Source: Acidobacterium sp. (lineage in GTDB: Bacteria > Acidobacteriota > Terriglobia > Terriglobales > Acidobacteriaceae). Taken from it: 54,837 bases of DNA. The notes under the pieces are model-generated. The model was given only the letters and a program-made list of their open reading frames with translations, did no database searches and was not told where the DNA came from. Location: the NCBI GenBank assembly GCA_003166955.1, contig PMUI01000034.1:1-54837 (forward strand), given 5' to 3'. The translations under genes and the position numbers were made by a program. Below are positions 43,603-50,350 of the stretch, piece by piece (the stretch's first letter is position 1; each line of letters begins with the position of its first letter).

Positions 43603-43785
43603 TTATGCCGAACGCGGCAGCGCCCGGGGCATCTCGATCGACCGCCCTCCCATACGCATGCTCGTCAGCGAATAGTTGAACCGCGCCCCGCACGTGCAGC
43701 ACACCCGATAAGTATGGCCGTCGATCGTGAACACGCGGCTCAGCTCCGCATGCCTGCATCCGAAAAGAAAATCGAAAATCCTCAT
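43603..43785 (-). CDS. small Cys/His protein, possible metal site
   Basis: 60 aa from ATG 43785, GGAG eight bases upstream. CRHAELSRVF and TYRVCCTCGARFNYSLTSM give Cys-x-His and C-C-x-x-C, a likely zinc site. Role unknown. Co-directional with the Trp-rich gene 50 nt upstream. Confidence 0.65.
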   Translation of the reverse strand: MRIFDFLFGCRHAELSRVFTIDGHTYRVCCTCGARFNYSLTSMRMGGRSIEMPRALPRSA

Positions 43786-43835
43786 CGCCTGATCTCCGTT
43801 GTTTCGAATTTCATGGCGCCGCGGTGGGCGCCGTC

Positions 43836-44948
43836 TTACGCCGTCCCGCCCAGCACCGCCCCGGTGCCCTCGCTCGCCCGGCCGTTCAACGCAGCCGAGT
43901 GTCCCGCCGGAAACAGATGATCCACCAGCGTCCAACCCGGCCTCTTCTCCCCGAACCTCGCCTCCCGCGTCGTCAGCGTCACATCCAGCCGCGCAGGAAT
44001 CTCCCAGCGTGTCTCGCTCGCCGTCTCGTTCAGCAGCGTCGTCGTCTCATCGCCGCACCGGTCCGTCACTTTGAAAATCAAATTTGCCCCGCAATCCTCC
44101 CACGGAGCCCACCGCACCCACGGCCACACCGGCAGCGGAAAATTCCTCGGCAAAATCTCCACCAGCCGCTCCCGCAAACTCTCCAGCGCCGCCGGTTCAA
44201 TCGCCCCCAGGCCCGTTCCCTGTCCCGGCTGCGCCAACGTCAGCATCGGCCGCGGGCTCGCTGCCAGCAGCGACTCAAACACCTCGAGGCTCGGCTCAGC
44301 CGTGGGAGCCGCCAGCGCCCCATACTGCGGATACTGCCCCACAAATGCCGTGATCCGCCCCACCATCTCCGCATTCGCCTGCCACGTCCGCGTCGCCCAC
44401 CACCACCACGGCCACCACCCGCTCGCACGCGTGAATTCCAGCGCAAACCCCCCATCGTCGTCCGTCGTCGCCTCGCCCACTCGCTCCTGCGCCGTCCACC
44501 ACCACCACGCGTCAATATCGAACGCCGATACCGTCACCCCCACCACCGGAACGCCACCCGAGCTCACCACCCGCCCGCTCACCTTGAAACTCTGCCGCCA
44601 GTGTTGCCACCACCACCAGTGGTAAGCCGAAATCTGAATCGGCTTCAGAAGCGCCTCGCTCTTTCCCTTCCAGCTCGACGCCGGAACGCTGACCGCAAGC
44701 GTCTGCAGCCGCTGCAACTCAAACGGCGTCGCGCTCTCCGGCCCCACCGCCAGCCGCAACGGCTCCTGCGGCTGCTCCTCCAGCTCAAAAACTGCTGTTC
44801 CCGTTCTCTCTTCGCCGAACCGGACCAGCCTCTGTTGCGTCACGCCCTGCTTGCTCCATGCCAGCACTCTCAACGATCTACCGGGCGTGAACTCCGGAAC
44901 CCGTGAAGCATCCAGCGGCACCCGCAGCACTAACTTTTCTTGCGACAT
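43836..44948 (-). CDS. Trp-rich protein with carboxypeptidase-regulatory-like domain
   Basis: 370 aa. Three tryptophan clusters: YHWWWWQHWRQ, DAWWWWTAQE, GWWPWWWWATRTW. Between the first two lies a carboxypeptidase-regulatory (transthyretin-like) beta sandwich: SGRVVSSGGVPVVGVTVSAF. No signal peptide is seen, unlike most such domains. C-terminal domain ends with a Gly/Ala tail. Related proteins of unknown role are remembered with similar WWWW blocks, not checked. Could bind aromatic or polysaccharide ligands. Confidence 0.75.
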   Translation of the reverse strand: MSQEKLVLRVPLDASRVPEFTPGRSLRVLAWSKQGVTQQRLVRFGEERTGTAVFELEEQPQEPLRLAVGPESATPFELQRLQTLAVSVPASSWKGKSEALLKPIQISAYHWWWWQHWRQSFKVSGRVVSSGGVPVVGVTVSAFDIDAWWWWTAQERVGEATTDDDGGFALEFTRASGWWPWWWWATRTWQANAEMVGRITAFVGQYPQYGALAAPTAEPSLEVFESLLAASPRPMLTLAQPGQGTGLGAIEPAALESLRERLVEILPRNFPLPVWPWVRWAPWEDCGANLIFKVTDRCGDETTTLLNETASETRWEIPARLDVTLTTREARFGEKRPGWTLVDHLFPAGHSAALNGRASEGTGAVLGGTA

Positions 44949-45089
44949 GCTGTTCCTCTGCGGCGACCTCTGGGGTTGGCAAGCTGGAACATAATCCGAC
45001 TCTCGCGATCCAGCCCGCCCTCAGGTCGCTCTGCGGAGTAGTGAACGAAATCCCGCTTCCGTATCACAATCCACAAGCTACCGGCTACA

Positions 45090-45113
45090 CCCTGTTCCCT
45101 ATTCCCTGTTCCC
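45090..45113 (+). repeat. 7-nt array CCCTGTT upstream of mrp
   Basis: CCC at 45090, 45097, 45104 and 45111; complement GGG-N4 four times. It ends 22 nt before the mrp ATG. Confidence 0.75.
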
Positions 45114-45135
45114 TGTTCTCCGGTACCCTGAATTC

Positions 45136-45966
45136 ATGGCCCACCACCCGACTCCGTCTCCCCCCACAGCGCTCCCCGGCGTCAAATCCATCGTTGCCAT
45201 CGGATCCGGCAAAGGCGGCGTCGGCAAAACCACCCTCGCCGTCAACCTGGCCATCGCCCTCGCCAAACTCGGCCATCGCACCGGCCTCATTGACGCCGAC
45301 ATCTACGGACCCAACGTCCCCATCATGCTCGGCACCTCCCGCCAGCCCACCGTCCTGCCCAACAATCAGATCGAGCCCAACATCGCGCACGGCATCAAGG
45401 TCATCTCCGTCGGCTTCATCTCGCCCGGCGACAAGCCCCTCGTCATGCGCGGCCCCATGCTCCACCAGATCATTCGCCAGTTCCTCCAGCAGGTCGAATG
45501 GGGCGAGCTCGATATCCTTCTCGTCGATCTCCCGCCCGGCACCGGCGACGTCGTCATCTCACTCGTCCAAACCGTCCCCCTCACCGGCGCCGTCGTCGTC
45601 TCCACTCCCTCCGACGTCGCGCTCCAGGACGCGCGCAAAGCTCTCGAAATGTTCCATCAGGTCAATGTCGAAGTGCTCGGTATCGTGGAGAACATGTCGC
45701 ACTTCACCTGCCCCCACTGCCATCACGAAATCGACATCTTCTCCCGCGGCGGCGCCGAGCGCACCGCGAAGCAGTTCAACATCCCCTTCCTCGGCTCTGT
45801 GGAACTCCTTCCCGAAATCCGTCAGGGCGGCGACACCGGCATGCCCGTAGCCCTTGCCGGCCCCGATTCCCCCAGCGCCGCGCCGTTCTACTCTATCGCC
45901 ACGCAGCTGGCCACGCGCGCCATGGCCCAGGTCGCCAAAACCGAAAACGTCTTCGAGATCAGCTAA
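45136..45966 (+). CDS. mrp: Mrp/NBP35-type Fe-S cluster carrier ATPase
   Basis: 276 aa. Deviant Walker A GSGKGGVGKTT, Walker B/switch DADIYGPNVP and LLVDLPPGTGD, and the cluster-binding CPHC (FTCPHCHHE). It carries a Fe-S cluster to target proteins in the cytoplasm. The N-terminal DUF59 domain found in many Mrp proteins is absent, giving the short form. Confidence 0.95.
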   Translation: MAHHPTPSPPTALPGVKSIVAIGSGKGGVGKTTLAVNLAIALAKLGHRTGLIDADIYGPNVPIMLGTSRQPTVLPNNQIEPNIAHGIKVISVGFISPGDKPLVMRGPMLHQIIRQFLQQVEWGELDILLVDLPPGTGDVVISLVQTVPLTGAVVVSTPSDVALQDARKALEMFHQVNVEVLGIVENMSHFTCPHCHHEIDIFSRGGAERTAKQFNIPFLGSVELLPEIRQGGDTGMPVALAGPDSPSAAPFYSIATQLATRAMAQVAKTENVFEIS

Positions 45967-45995
45967 CAATCTCACGAAGGGACGGTGTAGAAAAA

Positions 45996-46217
45996 ATGGC
46001 TGAGGAGTTTGTGATTGCACGATTTATAGACTTCGACGATTCCGAGAATAAGGGGCCGGAGATCGGTCGGCGTTTGTGAGCAGACGGTGTGCCTGATCGT
46101 GAGGAAGCGTTCGCGCTATTGCCGAACTCTCCGCCAGTCAGGATCGTGAACCGTCATCACTATCCCACCGCCGATATCGGCGCGCATTGGCTGCTGATGT
46201 ACAAGAAGACGCCCTGA
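45996..46217 (+). pseudogene. short gene with in-frame TGA at 46077
   Basis: ATG 45996 opens 27 codons (MAEEFVIARFIDFDDS...EIGRRL), stopped by TGA at 46077-46079. The same frame stays open for 45 more codons (ADGVPDREEAFALLPNSPPV...YPTADIGAHWLLMYKKTP) to TGA 46217. Both halves look coding and continuous, so the TGA was probably CGA (Arg). It may be a recent nonsense mutation. No selenocysteine evidence. Family not recognised. Confidence 0.6.
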
Positions 46218-46256
46218 GGTCGCTGGCGCTCCGGGAGCAGCAGGAATGGCTGATTT

Positions 46257-46292
46257 TCTAAACTCTAAACTCCAATCCCTAAACTCTGTTCC
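46257..46292 (+). repeat. 7-nt array CTAAACT/CTGTTCC
   Basis: Units CTAAACT, CTAAACT, CCAATCC, CTAAACT, CTGTTCC, about 25 nt before the vapB start. Confidence 0.55.
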
Positions 46293-46315
46293 CTGGGTCG
46301 TGGCATACTGAACAC

Positions 46316-46549
46316 ATGAAACGCACAAATCTTGTGTTGGATGCGCATTTGCTTGACGAGGCTACAAGAGTGCTTCAGGCCAAAACCTGGTCGGCGGCCG
46401 TCAATCTCGCTCTGGCTGAAGTTCTGCGCGTCCGCCGCCTGCAGCGCATTCCGTCCTTCTTTGGTGAAGGTCTCTGGGATGGCAATCTCGCGGCCATGCG
46501 CGAAGATAGATCTGCTCGCACCGCGAAACGGCGGCGGAGACAAGCTTGA
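46316..46549 (+). CDS. vapB: VapB-type antitoxin
   Basis: 77 aa. The N-terminal MKRTNLVLDAHLLDEATRVL, KTWSAAVNLALAEVLRVRR matches the type II VapB/DUF2191 ribbon-helix-helix pattern. Basic tail RTAKRRRRQA. It should bind and block the toxin and repress the operon. Overlaps vapC by 4 nt (TTGA). Confidence 0.88.
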   Translation: MKRTNLVLDAHLLDEATRVLQAKTWSAAVNLALAEVLRVRRLQRIPSFFGEGLWDGNLAAMREDRSARTAKRRRRQA

Positions 46550-46938
46550 TTCTGGTCGACACTTCGATCTGGATCAAGATGCTCAACGGCAAACTCGGCA
46601 AGAATATCTCCGAGCAGCACCTCTTCAATTTCATGACATGTGGCCCCGTGACCCAGGAAGTCCTCCAGGGCCTGCGCCCCACGCCTCGCGCCGATGCTTT
46701 TCGCGACGCCTTCCTGGCCTTGCCGGTTCTCAGTGACCCGCTGCCGAAGTCGCTGTTCCTCGCAGCGTCTGACATCTATCGTGTGGGCCGGGTTAAGGGC
46801 CGTATGATTCGCTCTTCCGCCGATTGCCTGATTGCCGCCATCGCCATCGAAAACGGTGTTCCCGTTTGGCACAGGGATAGGGACTTCGATGCGATCGCTT
46901 CCTTCACCAGCCTGCGAATCGCTCAGCAGCCCCGCTGA
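46546..46938 (+). CDS. vapC: VapC toxin, PIN-domain RNase
   Basis: 130 aa, TTG start at 46546. PIN domain acidic sites: MILVDTSIWI (D), the Glu of TQEVLQGL, SSADCLIAAIAIENG (D) and HRDRDFDAIA (D). These coordinate Mg in the RNase centre. Inhibits translation by cutting RNA. Its partner is the overlapping vapB; codon use differs from neighbours, so the pair was probably acquired. Confidence 0.92.
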   Translation: MILVDTSIWIKMLNGKLGKNISEQHLFNFMTCGPVTQEVLQGLRPTPRADAFRDAFLALPVLSDPLPKSLFLAASDIYRVGRVKGRMIRSSADCLIAAIAIENGVPVWHRDRDFDAIASFTSLRIAQQPR

Positions 46939-46979
46939 TTCGTTCTTAGCCGTAGGTCGATCCCGGTTCACTCACTCCT

Positions 46980-47036
46980 GCCTCCCGCCTCCTGCCTTCT
47001 GCCTGCTCCCTGCTGGCTATTCCCTGTTCCCTGCAC
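46980..47036 (+). repeat. 7-nt array CCTGNTC/CCTCCTG
   Basis: Units CCTCCCG, CCTCCTG, CCTTCTG, CCTGCTC, CCTGCTG, GCTATTC, CCTGTTC, CCTGCAC. It lies between vapC and the Tat aldo/keto reductase gene. Confidence 0.65.
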
Positions 47037-47075
47037 TTCCGTGCTACGCTGGCAAAATTGGAGGAGCTCCCCAAA

Positions 47076-47957
47076 ATGTCCCGCTACTCCCGTCGCGATT
47101 TCCTCAAAGCCACTGCCGCAGCCGGCGCCGCCGCTACGCTCTCCACCGTCCCGCTCTCCGCTGAAACCCGCCGCGTCACCGACCTCGTCGCCCTCGGCAA
47201 ATCCAACGTCAAGGTCACGCGCCTCGCCTTCGGCACCGGCTCCAATAACGGAGCGGTCCAGCGCAACCTCGGCCAGGAAGGCTTCAACCGCCTCGTCCGT
47301 TACGCTTACGACCACGGCATCCGCTTCTTCGAAACCGCCGACTCCTACTACGACATGCACCGCATGCTCGGCATCGCCCTCAAAGGCATTCCGCGCGACA
47401 CCTATCAGCTCATGACCAAGGTGACCACCGAAGATTCCATCGATCCCCAGGTCCGCATCGACGAGCTCCGCAAACAAATCAACACCGACTACTTCGACGT
47501 CGCGCTCCTCCACTGGCAGCACATCGGCGAATGGCCCGACGTCACCACACGCTGGCAGGATGGCGTCGTGAAAGCCCAGGACCGCAAAGCCGTCATCGCC
47601 CGCGGCGCCTCCGTTCACGGGCTCCCCGCCCTCCGCCGCGTCCCCGACTTCTCCTGGCTCCAGGTCGCCATGATCCGCGTCAACCACAACGGCACCCGCA
47701 TGGACACGGAGATTGCCGACGGACCCGGCCGCGGCAACGTCCCCGAAGTCGTCGAGCACATCCACAAAGCCCGCGCCGCAGGCATGGGTATCATCAGTAT
47801 GAAATTAGCTGGAGAAGGCGCCTTCAATAAGGAAGACCGCCAGAAGGCCATGCGCTTCGCCTTCCAGACCGCAAAGGTCGACAGCGTCACCGTAGGCTTC
47901 AAAAGCCCCCAGGAAATCGACGAAGCCATCGAAAACATCAACCAGGCCCTCGCGTAG
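47076..47957 (+). CDS. Tat-exported aldo/keto reductase
   Basis: 293 aa from ATG 47076, GGAGGAG nine bases upstream. Twin-arginine signal YSRRDFLKATAAAGAAATLS. AKR catalytic set: Asp and Tyr in FFETADSYYDMH, Lys in LMTKVTT and His in ALLHWQH. The second half is shorter than in classical AKRs. Export by Tat implies folding with cofactor before transport. Substrate unknown. Confidence 0.88.
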   Translation: MSRYSRRDFLKATAAAGAAATLSTVPLSAETRRVTDLVALGKSNVKVTRLAFGTGSNNGAVQRNLGQEGFNRLVRYAYDHGIRFFETADSYYDMHRMLGIALKGIPRDTYQLMTKVTTEDSIDPQVRIDELRKQINTDYFDVALLHWQHIGEWPDVTTRWQDGVVKAQDRKAVIARGASVHGLPALRRVPDFSWLQVAMIRVNHNGTRMDTEIADGPGRGNVPEVVEHIHKARAAGMGIISMKLAGEGAFNKEDRQKAMRFAFQTAKVDSVTVGFKSPQEIDEAIENINQALA

Positions 47958-47980
47958 CGAAAAATCCGGGCACCCTGAAC

Positions 47981-48036
47981 AATCCGGGTGCCCCATCCTG
48001 GGCGCGCGGCTTTTCGCGCGAGCAGGGTGGGGTAGT
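47981..48036 (+). repeat. dispersed hairpin element, copy 4
   Basis: GGGTGCCCCATCCTGG, inner GCGCG...TTTT...CGCGC stem, AGCAGGGTGGGGTAG. About 24 nt after the reductase stop. Almost identical to copy 5 at 49334. Confidence 0.85.
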
Positions 48037-48055
48037 TGCATTTCTAATCTCTAAT

Positions 48056-48094
48056 CCCTGCTTTTCTATTCCCTATTCCCTGTTCCCTATTCCC
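48056..48094 (-). repeat. 7-nt array CCCTATT overlapping the phosphatase stop
   Basis: CCC at 48071, 48078, 48085 and 48092 with an extra one at 48056. The minus-strand gene ends inside it; its last codons (VQGIGNRE-stop) are array sequence, giving GGG-N4 repeats in the mRNA. Confidence 0.85.
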
Positions 48095-49278
48095 TGTACT
48101 TTCAGCATCACCAGCGTGATGTCATCATGCTGTGAAGCGTTCGCCTCGAACCGATCCACATCCGCCAGCAAATAATCCAGCAACTGCTGCGGAGCTAGAT
48201 TCGCGCCCCACCGCAGCATCGTCATCAGCCGCTCCTCCCCATACTCCTGCTGCCCAGGATTCTCCGCCTCCACCACCCCATCCGTGAAAGCGACCAGCCA
48301 GTTCCCGGCCTCCAGCGTTACCGTGCCCGACTGATACGGAGCCCCATCCATAATCCCCAGCGGCATCCCGCCCACGTCCAGCCGCTCCACCGCGCCCGAC
48401 CGCCGCAGCACGATGGGATTGTTGTGCCCCGCATTCACATACGTCAGCCGCCGCGTCGCCGGCTCATACTCCGCTATCAGCGCAGTCGTGAATCGCCGCC
48501 CATTCTGGCTATTGCTGCACGCGTATCGATTCATCCGCGCCACCAATTCCGTCAGCGGTCCCGGCGTATCGCTCAGTGTTTTCAAACTCGCCTGAAAAGT
48601 CGCCATCAGCATCGCCGCAGGCACACTCTTCCCGGCCACATCCGCAACCGCCATCAGAAAAGTCCTGCCCTCCGTCCCCGGCCGCGCAAACACATCGTAG
48701 TAATCGCCCGCCACCGTGTTCGCCGGCTTCGTCGCAAACGCAATCTGCAACCCCGGCACCTCTGGAGCACGCGCCGGCAGCAGCCAAGCCTGAATCTCTT
48801 TCGCGATCCGCAGATCGCGCTTCATCACCACGCGATCCCCCACCTCCATCATCAGCAGAGCAAACATCAGCACCCCGCCGTAGAGGCGCAGGTCCGGCGT
48901 TGAGAAACCCACGTCGCTGTGCCCAGTCTTCCAGTGCCACGCGCTCCCCGGCAGAAACATCAGCACCAGCGCCAGCAGCAGCAGAATCCGTCGCGCCGGC
49001 GACAGCTTCTCCAGAAACGCCCAAAAGAACTGCTTCGACACCTCCAGAAAATGCCGCCCCCGCGGCATCCCCGCGCCCCGCGTCGCGTCCACCTCCTGCG
49101 AATACAGCCGGTAACTCGTCCGCGCATCCGTCCGGAACTGCTTCCACAGCTCATCCACCTGCATGCCCTGCGTCACGCGCGCCCAAAACCGCCCCACCCT
49201 CTCACTTAAGCCGGGCCCCTTCTGCCGATACTGCCCCCTCCCCGCTTGTGGTGGACCCATGCCCCTCATCGCATTCAC
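48073..49278 (-). CDS. RsbU/SpoIIE-type PP2C phosphatase with membrane segment
   Basis: 401 aa, GTG 49278 or ATG 49269. N-terminal soluble part, two membrane helices (about 95-115, 132-150), then a SpoIIE-type phosphatase domain (about 160-400): AGDYYDVFARPG, FLMAVADVAGKSVPAAMLMA, YVNAGHNNPIVLRRSG, LVAFTDGVVEA, SQHDDITLVMLK. The acidic metal sites are intact. Such enzymes dephosphorylate anti-sigma antagonists in partner switching. No partner is adjacent. Confidence 0.9.
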   Translation of the reverse strand: MNAMRGMGPPQAGRGQYRQKGPGLSERVGRFWARVTQGMQVDELWKQFRTDARTSYRLYSQEVDATRGAGMPRGRHFLEVSKQFFWAFLEKLSPARRILLLLALVLMFLPGSAWHWKTGHSDVGFSTPDLRLYGGVLMFALLMMEVGDRVVMKRDLRIAKEIQAWLLPARAPEVPGLQIAFATKPANTVAGDYYDVFARPGTEGRTFLMAVADVAGKSVPAAMLMATFQASLKTLSDTPGPLTELVARMNRYACSNSQNGRRFTTALIAEYEPATRRLTYVNAGHNNPIVLRRSGAVERLDVGGMPLGIMDGAPYQSGTVTLEAGNWLVAFTDGVVEAENPGQQEYGEERLMTMLRWGANLAPQQLLDYLLADVDRFEANASQHDDITLVMLKVQGIGNRE

Positions 49279-49333
49279 CCATGTTCGCTACGATCAGGAT
49301 ACGCAACTGAGAACCTCCGAGTGCCCCCATCTG

Positions 49334-49387
49334 CCGGGTGCCCCATCCTGGGCGCGCGGCGCTTTTTCGCGCGAGCAGGGTGGGGTA
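49334..49387 (+). repeat. dispersed hairpin element, copy 5
   Basis: Same as copy 4 apart from a GC insertion in the inner loop. It lies in the divergent region between the phosphatase and the 77-aa gene. Confidence 0.85.
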
Positions 49388-49471
49388 GTTGGTTCCAGAT
49401 CCCTGCTTCTATTCCCATACATCATTCCTTCACACTTTCCGCATACAGTGTCCCCGGGGGAGGACACACCC

Positions 49472-49705
49472 ATGCCCGTCGATCTCTCGGATCTGGATCG
49501 GATGCAACAAGAATACAAAGCCGCGGTCGACAAGTGGGTCGCCGTCATCCGGCGCGAAGAAACCCTGGCGTCCGTCAACCATACCGTCGCTCAGATCGAC
49601 CAGTGGGAAGAAGCCGCGTTCGCCGAGGACGAAGCAAGGAACAAAGCCAAGGCCGCGAAGAAGGAATACGAGAACGCCCTTCGCGAGAAGTTCTTCAACT
49701 TCTAG
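49472..49705 (+). CDS. small charged helical protein
   Basis: 77 aa from ATG 49472 (GGGGGAGG upstream). Almost fully helical, rich in Glu, Lys and Ala (DRMQQEYKAAVDKWVAVIRR, EAAFAEDEARNKAKAAKKEY), so probably a coiled coil. No family recognised. Confidence 0.7.
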   Translation: MPVDLSDLDRMQQEYKAAVDKWVAVIRREETLASVNHTVAQIDQWEEAAFAEDEARNKAKAAKKEYENALREKFFNF

Positions 49706-49712
49706 CGCCAAC

Positions 49713-49765
49713 ATGGGTGCCCCATCCTGGGCGCGCGGTCCAATTCCGCGCAGCAGGGTGGGGTT
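49713..49765 (+). repeat. dispersed hairpin element, copy 6
   Basis: CCCCATCCTG (49720-49729) pairs with CAGGGTGGGG (49754-49763) with one G-U pair; inner stem GCGCGG/CCGCGC. Starts 8 nt after the stop at 49705. Confidence 0.85.
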
Positions 49766-49803
49766 GTTCGCGATCCGCGATCCGCTTTTCTATCCCCTGG
49801 ACC

Positions 49804-50076
49804 CTATTCGCTGGTCGTAGGATCGATCATCGTCCGCACCTGCGAAACTCGGTTCGCCGGAAACCCACCCATCTCCGCGTGCTTCCGCACCGCTGCCTCA
49901 TCCGGCGCAATGTACACGCAGTAAATCTTGTCGTCCGTCACGAAGCTCTCCAACCACTGCACCTGCGGCCCCAGTTCCCGCAACACCCCGCACGACTTCT
50001 GCGAAATCCCCTGCAGCTGATCCTTCGTTAGCTTCCCCGCTCCCGGAATCTCCCGCTCGATCACAAACTTCGGCAT
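49804..50076 (-). CDS. DUF4242 (SCO4226-like) protein
   Basis: 90 aa from ATG 50076 (GAGGAG upstream). PKFVIEREIPGAGKLTKDQL, VQWLESFVTDDKIYCVYIAP and AVRKHAEMGGFPANRVSQVR are the DUF4242 pattern, a ferredoxin-like fold that can bind nickel in some members. Role unknown. Confidence 0.88.
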   Translation of the reverse strand: MPKFVIEREIPGAGKLTKDQLQGISQKSCGVLRELGPQVQWLESFVTDDKIYCVYIAPDEAAVRKHAEMGGFPANRVSQVRTMIDPTTSE

Positions 50077-50350
50077 ACGCGCTCTCCTCGGATGAAATGG
50101 TTCGGCCGCTTCCCCGTACACCGAGCAACTCCGGCTGATCCCATAGAGTCTATGCCGCTCCTGCCGTTTCGTTCCTCACAAAAATCTCCTTCCGCAAGCG
50201 CACCAAACACGGATGCCCCCGACCTAAGCGCGCGAAGCCTCCCTGGTGTTGGGGTGTGGAAATCGCGCAAAACGCGCCGCGTTTCGCTAACCGTCTCTTC
50301 GCTAACCGGCTCTTAGCTGACCGCATTTTAGCTGACCGCTTCTTAGCTGG
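50077..50350. other. intergenic region ending in a 15-nt array
   Basis: 274 nt between the DUF4242 start and the permease stop. No gene. The right part is the 15-nt array listed next. Confidence 0.6.
50286..50350 (+). repeat. 15-nt tandem array GCTGACCGCTTCTTA
   Basis: Units at 50286, 50301, 50316 and 50331, then GCTGG, abutting the permease stop at 50351. Same family as 21971-22060. Confidence 0.8.

Noticed and set aside
43603-43935. Longer start (43935) for the small Cys/His gene
   Set aside because: The extension overlaps the end of the Trp-rich gene and is Gly/Arg-rich shadow; ATG 43785 has a ribosome site.
45996-46217. TGA 46077 as selenocysteine
   Set aside because: No clear SECIS-like stem after the TGA, and the local residues do not resemble a selenoprotein; nonsense change of an Arg codon is simpler.
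46980-48094. 7-nt arrays as CRISPR or transposon ends
   Set aside because: No spacers, no transposase, no target duplication; the units are short tandem repeats.
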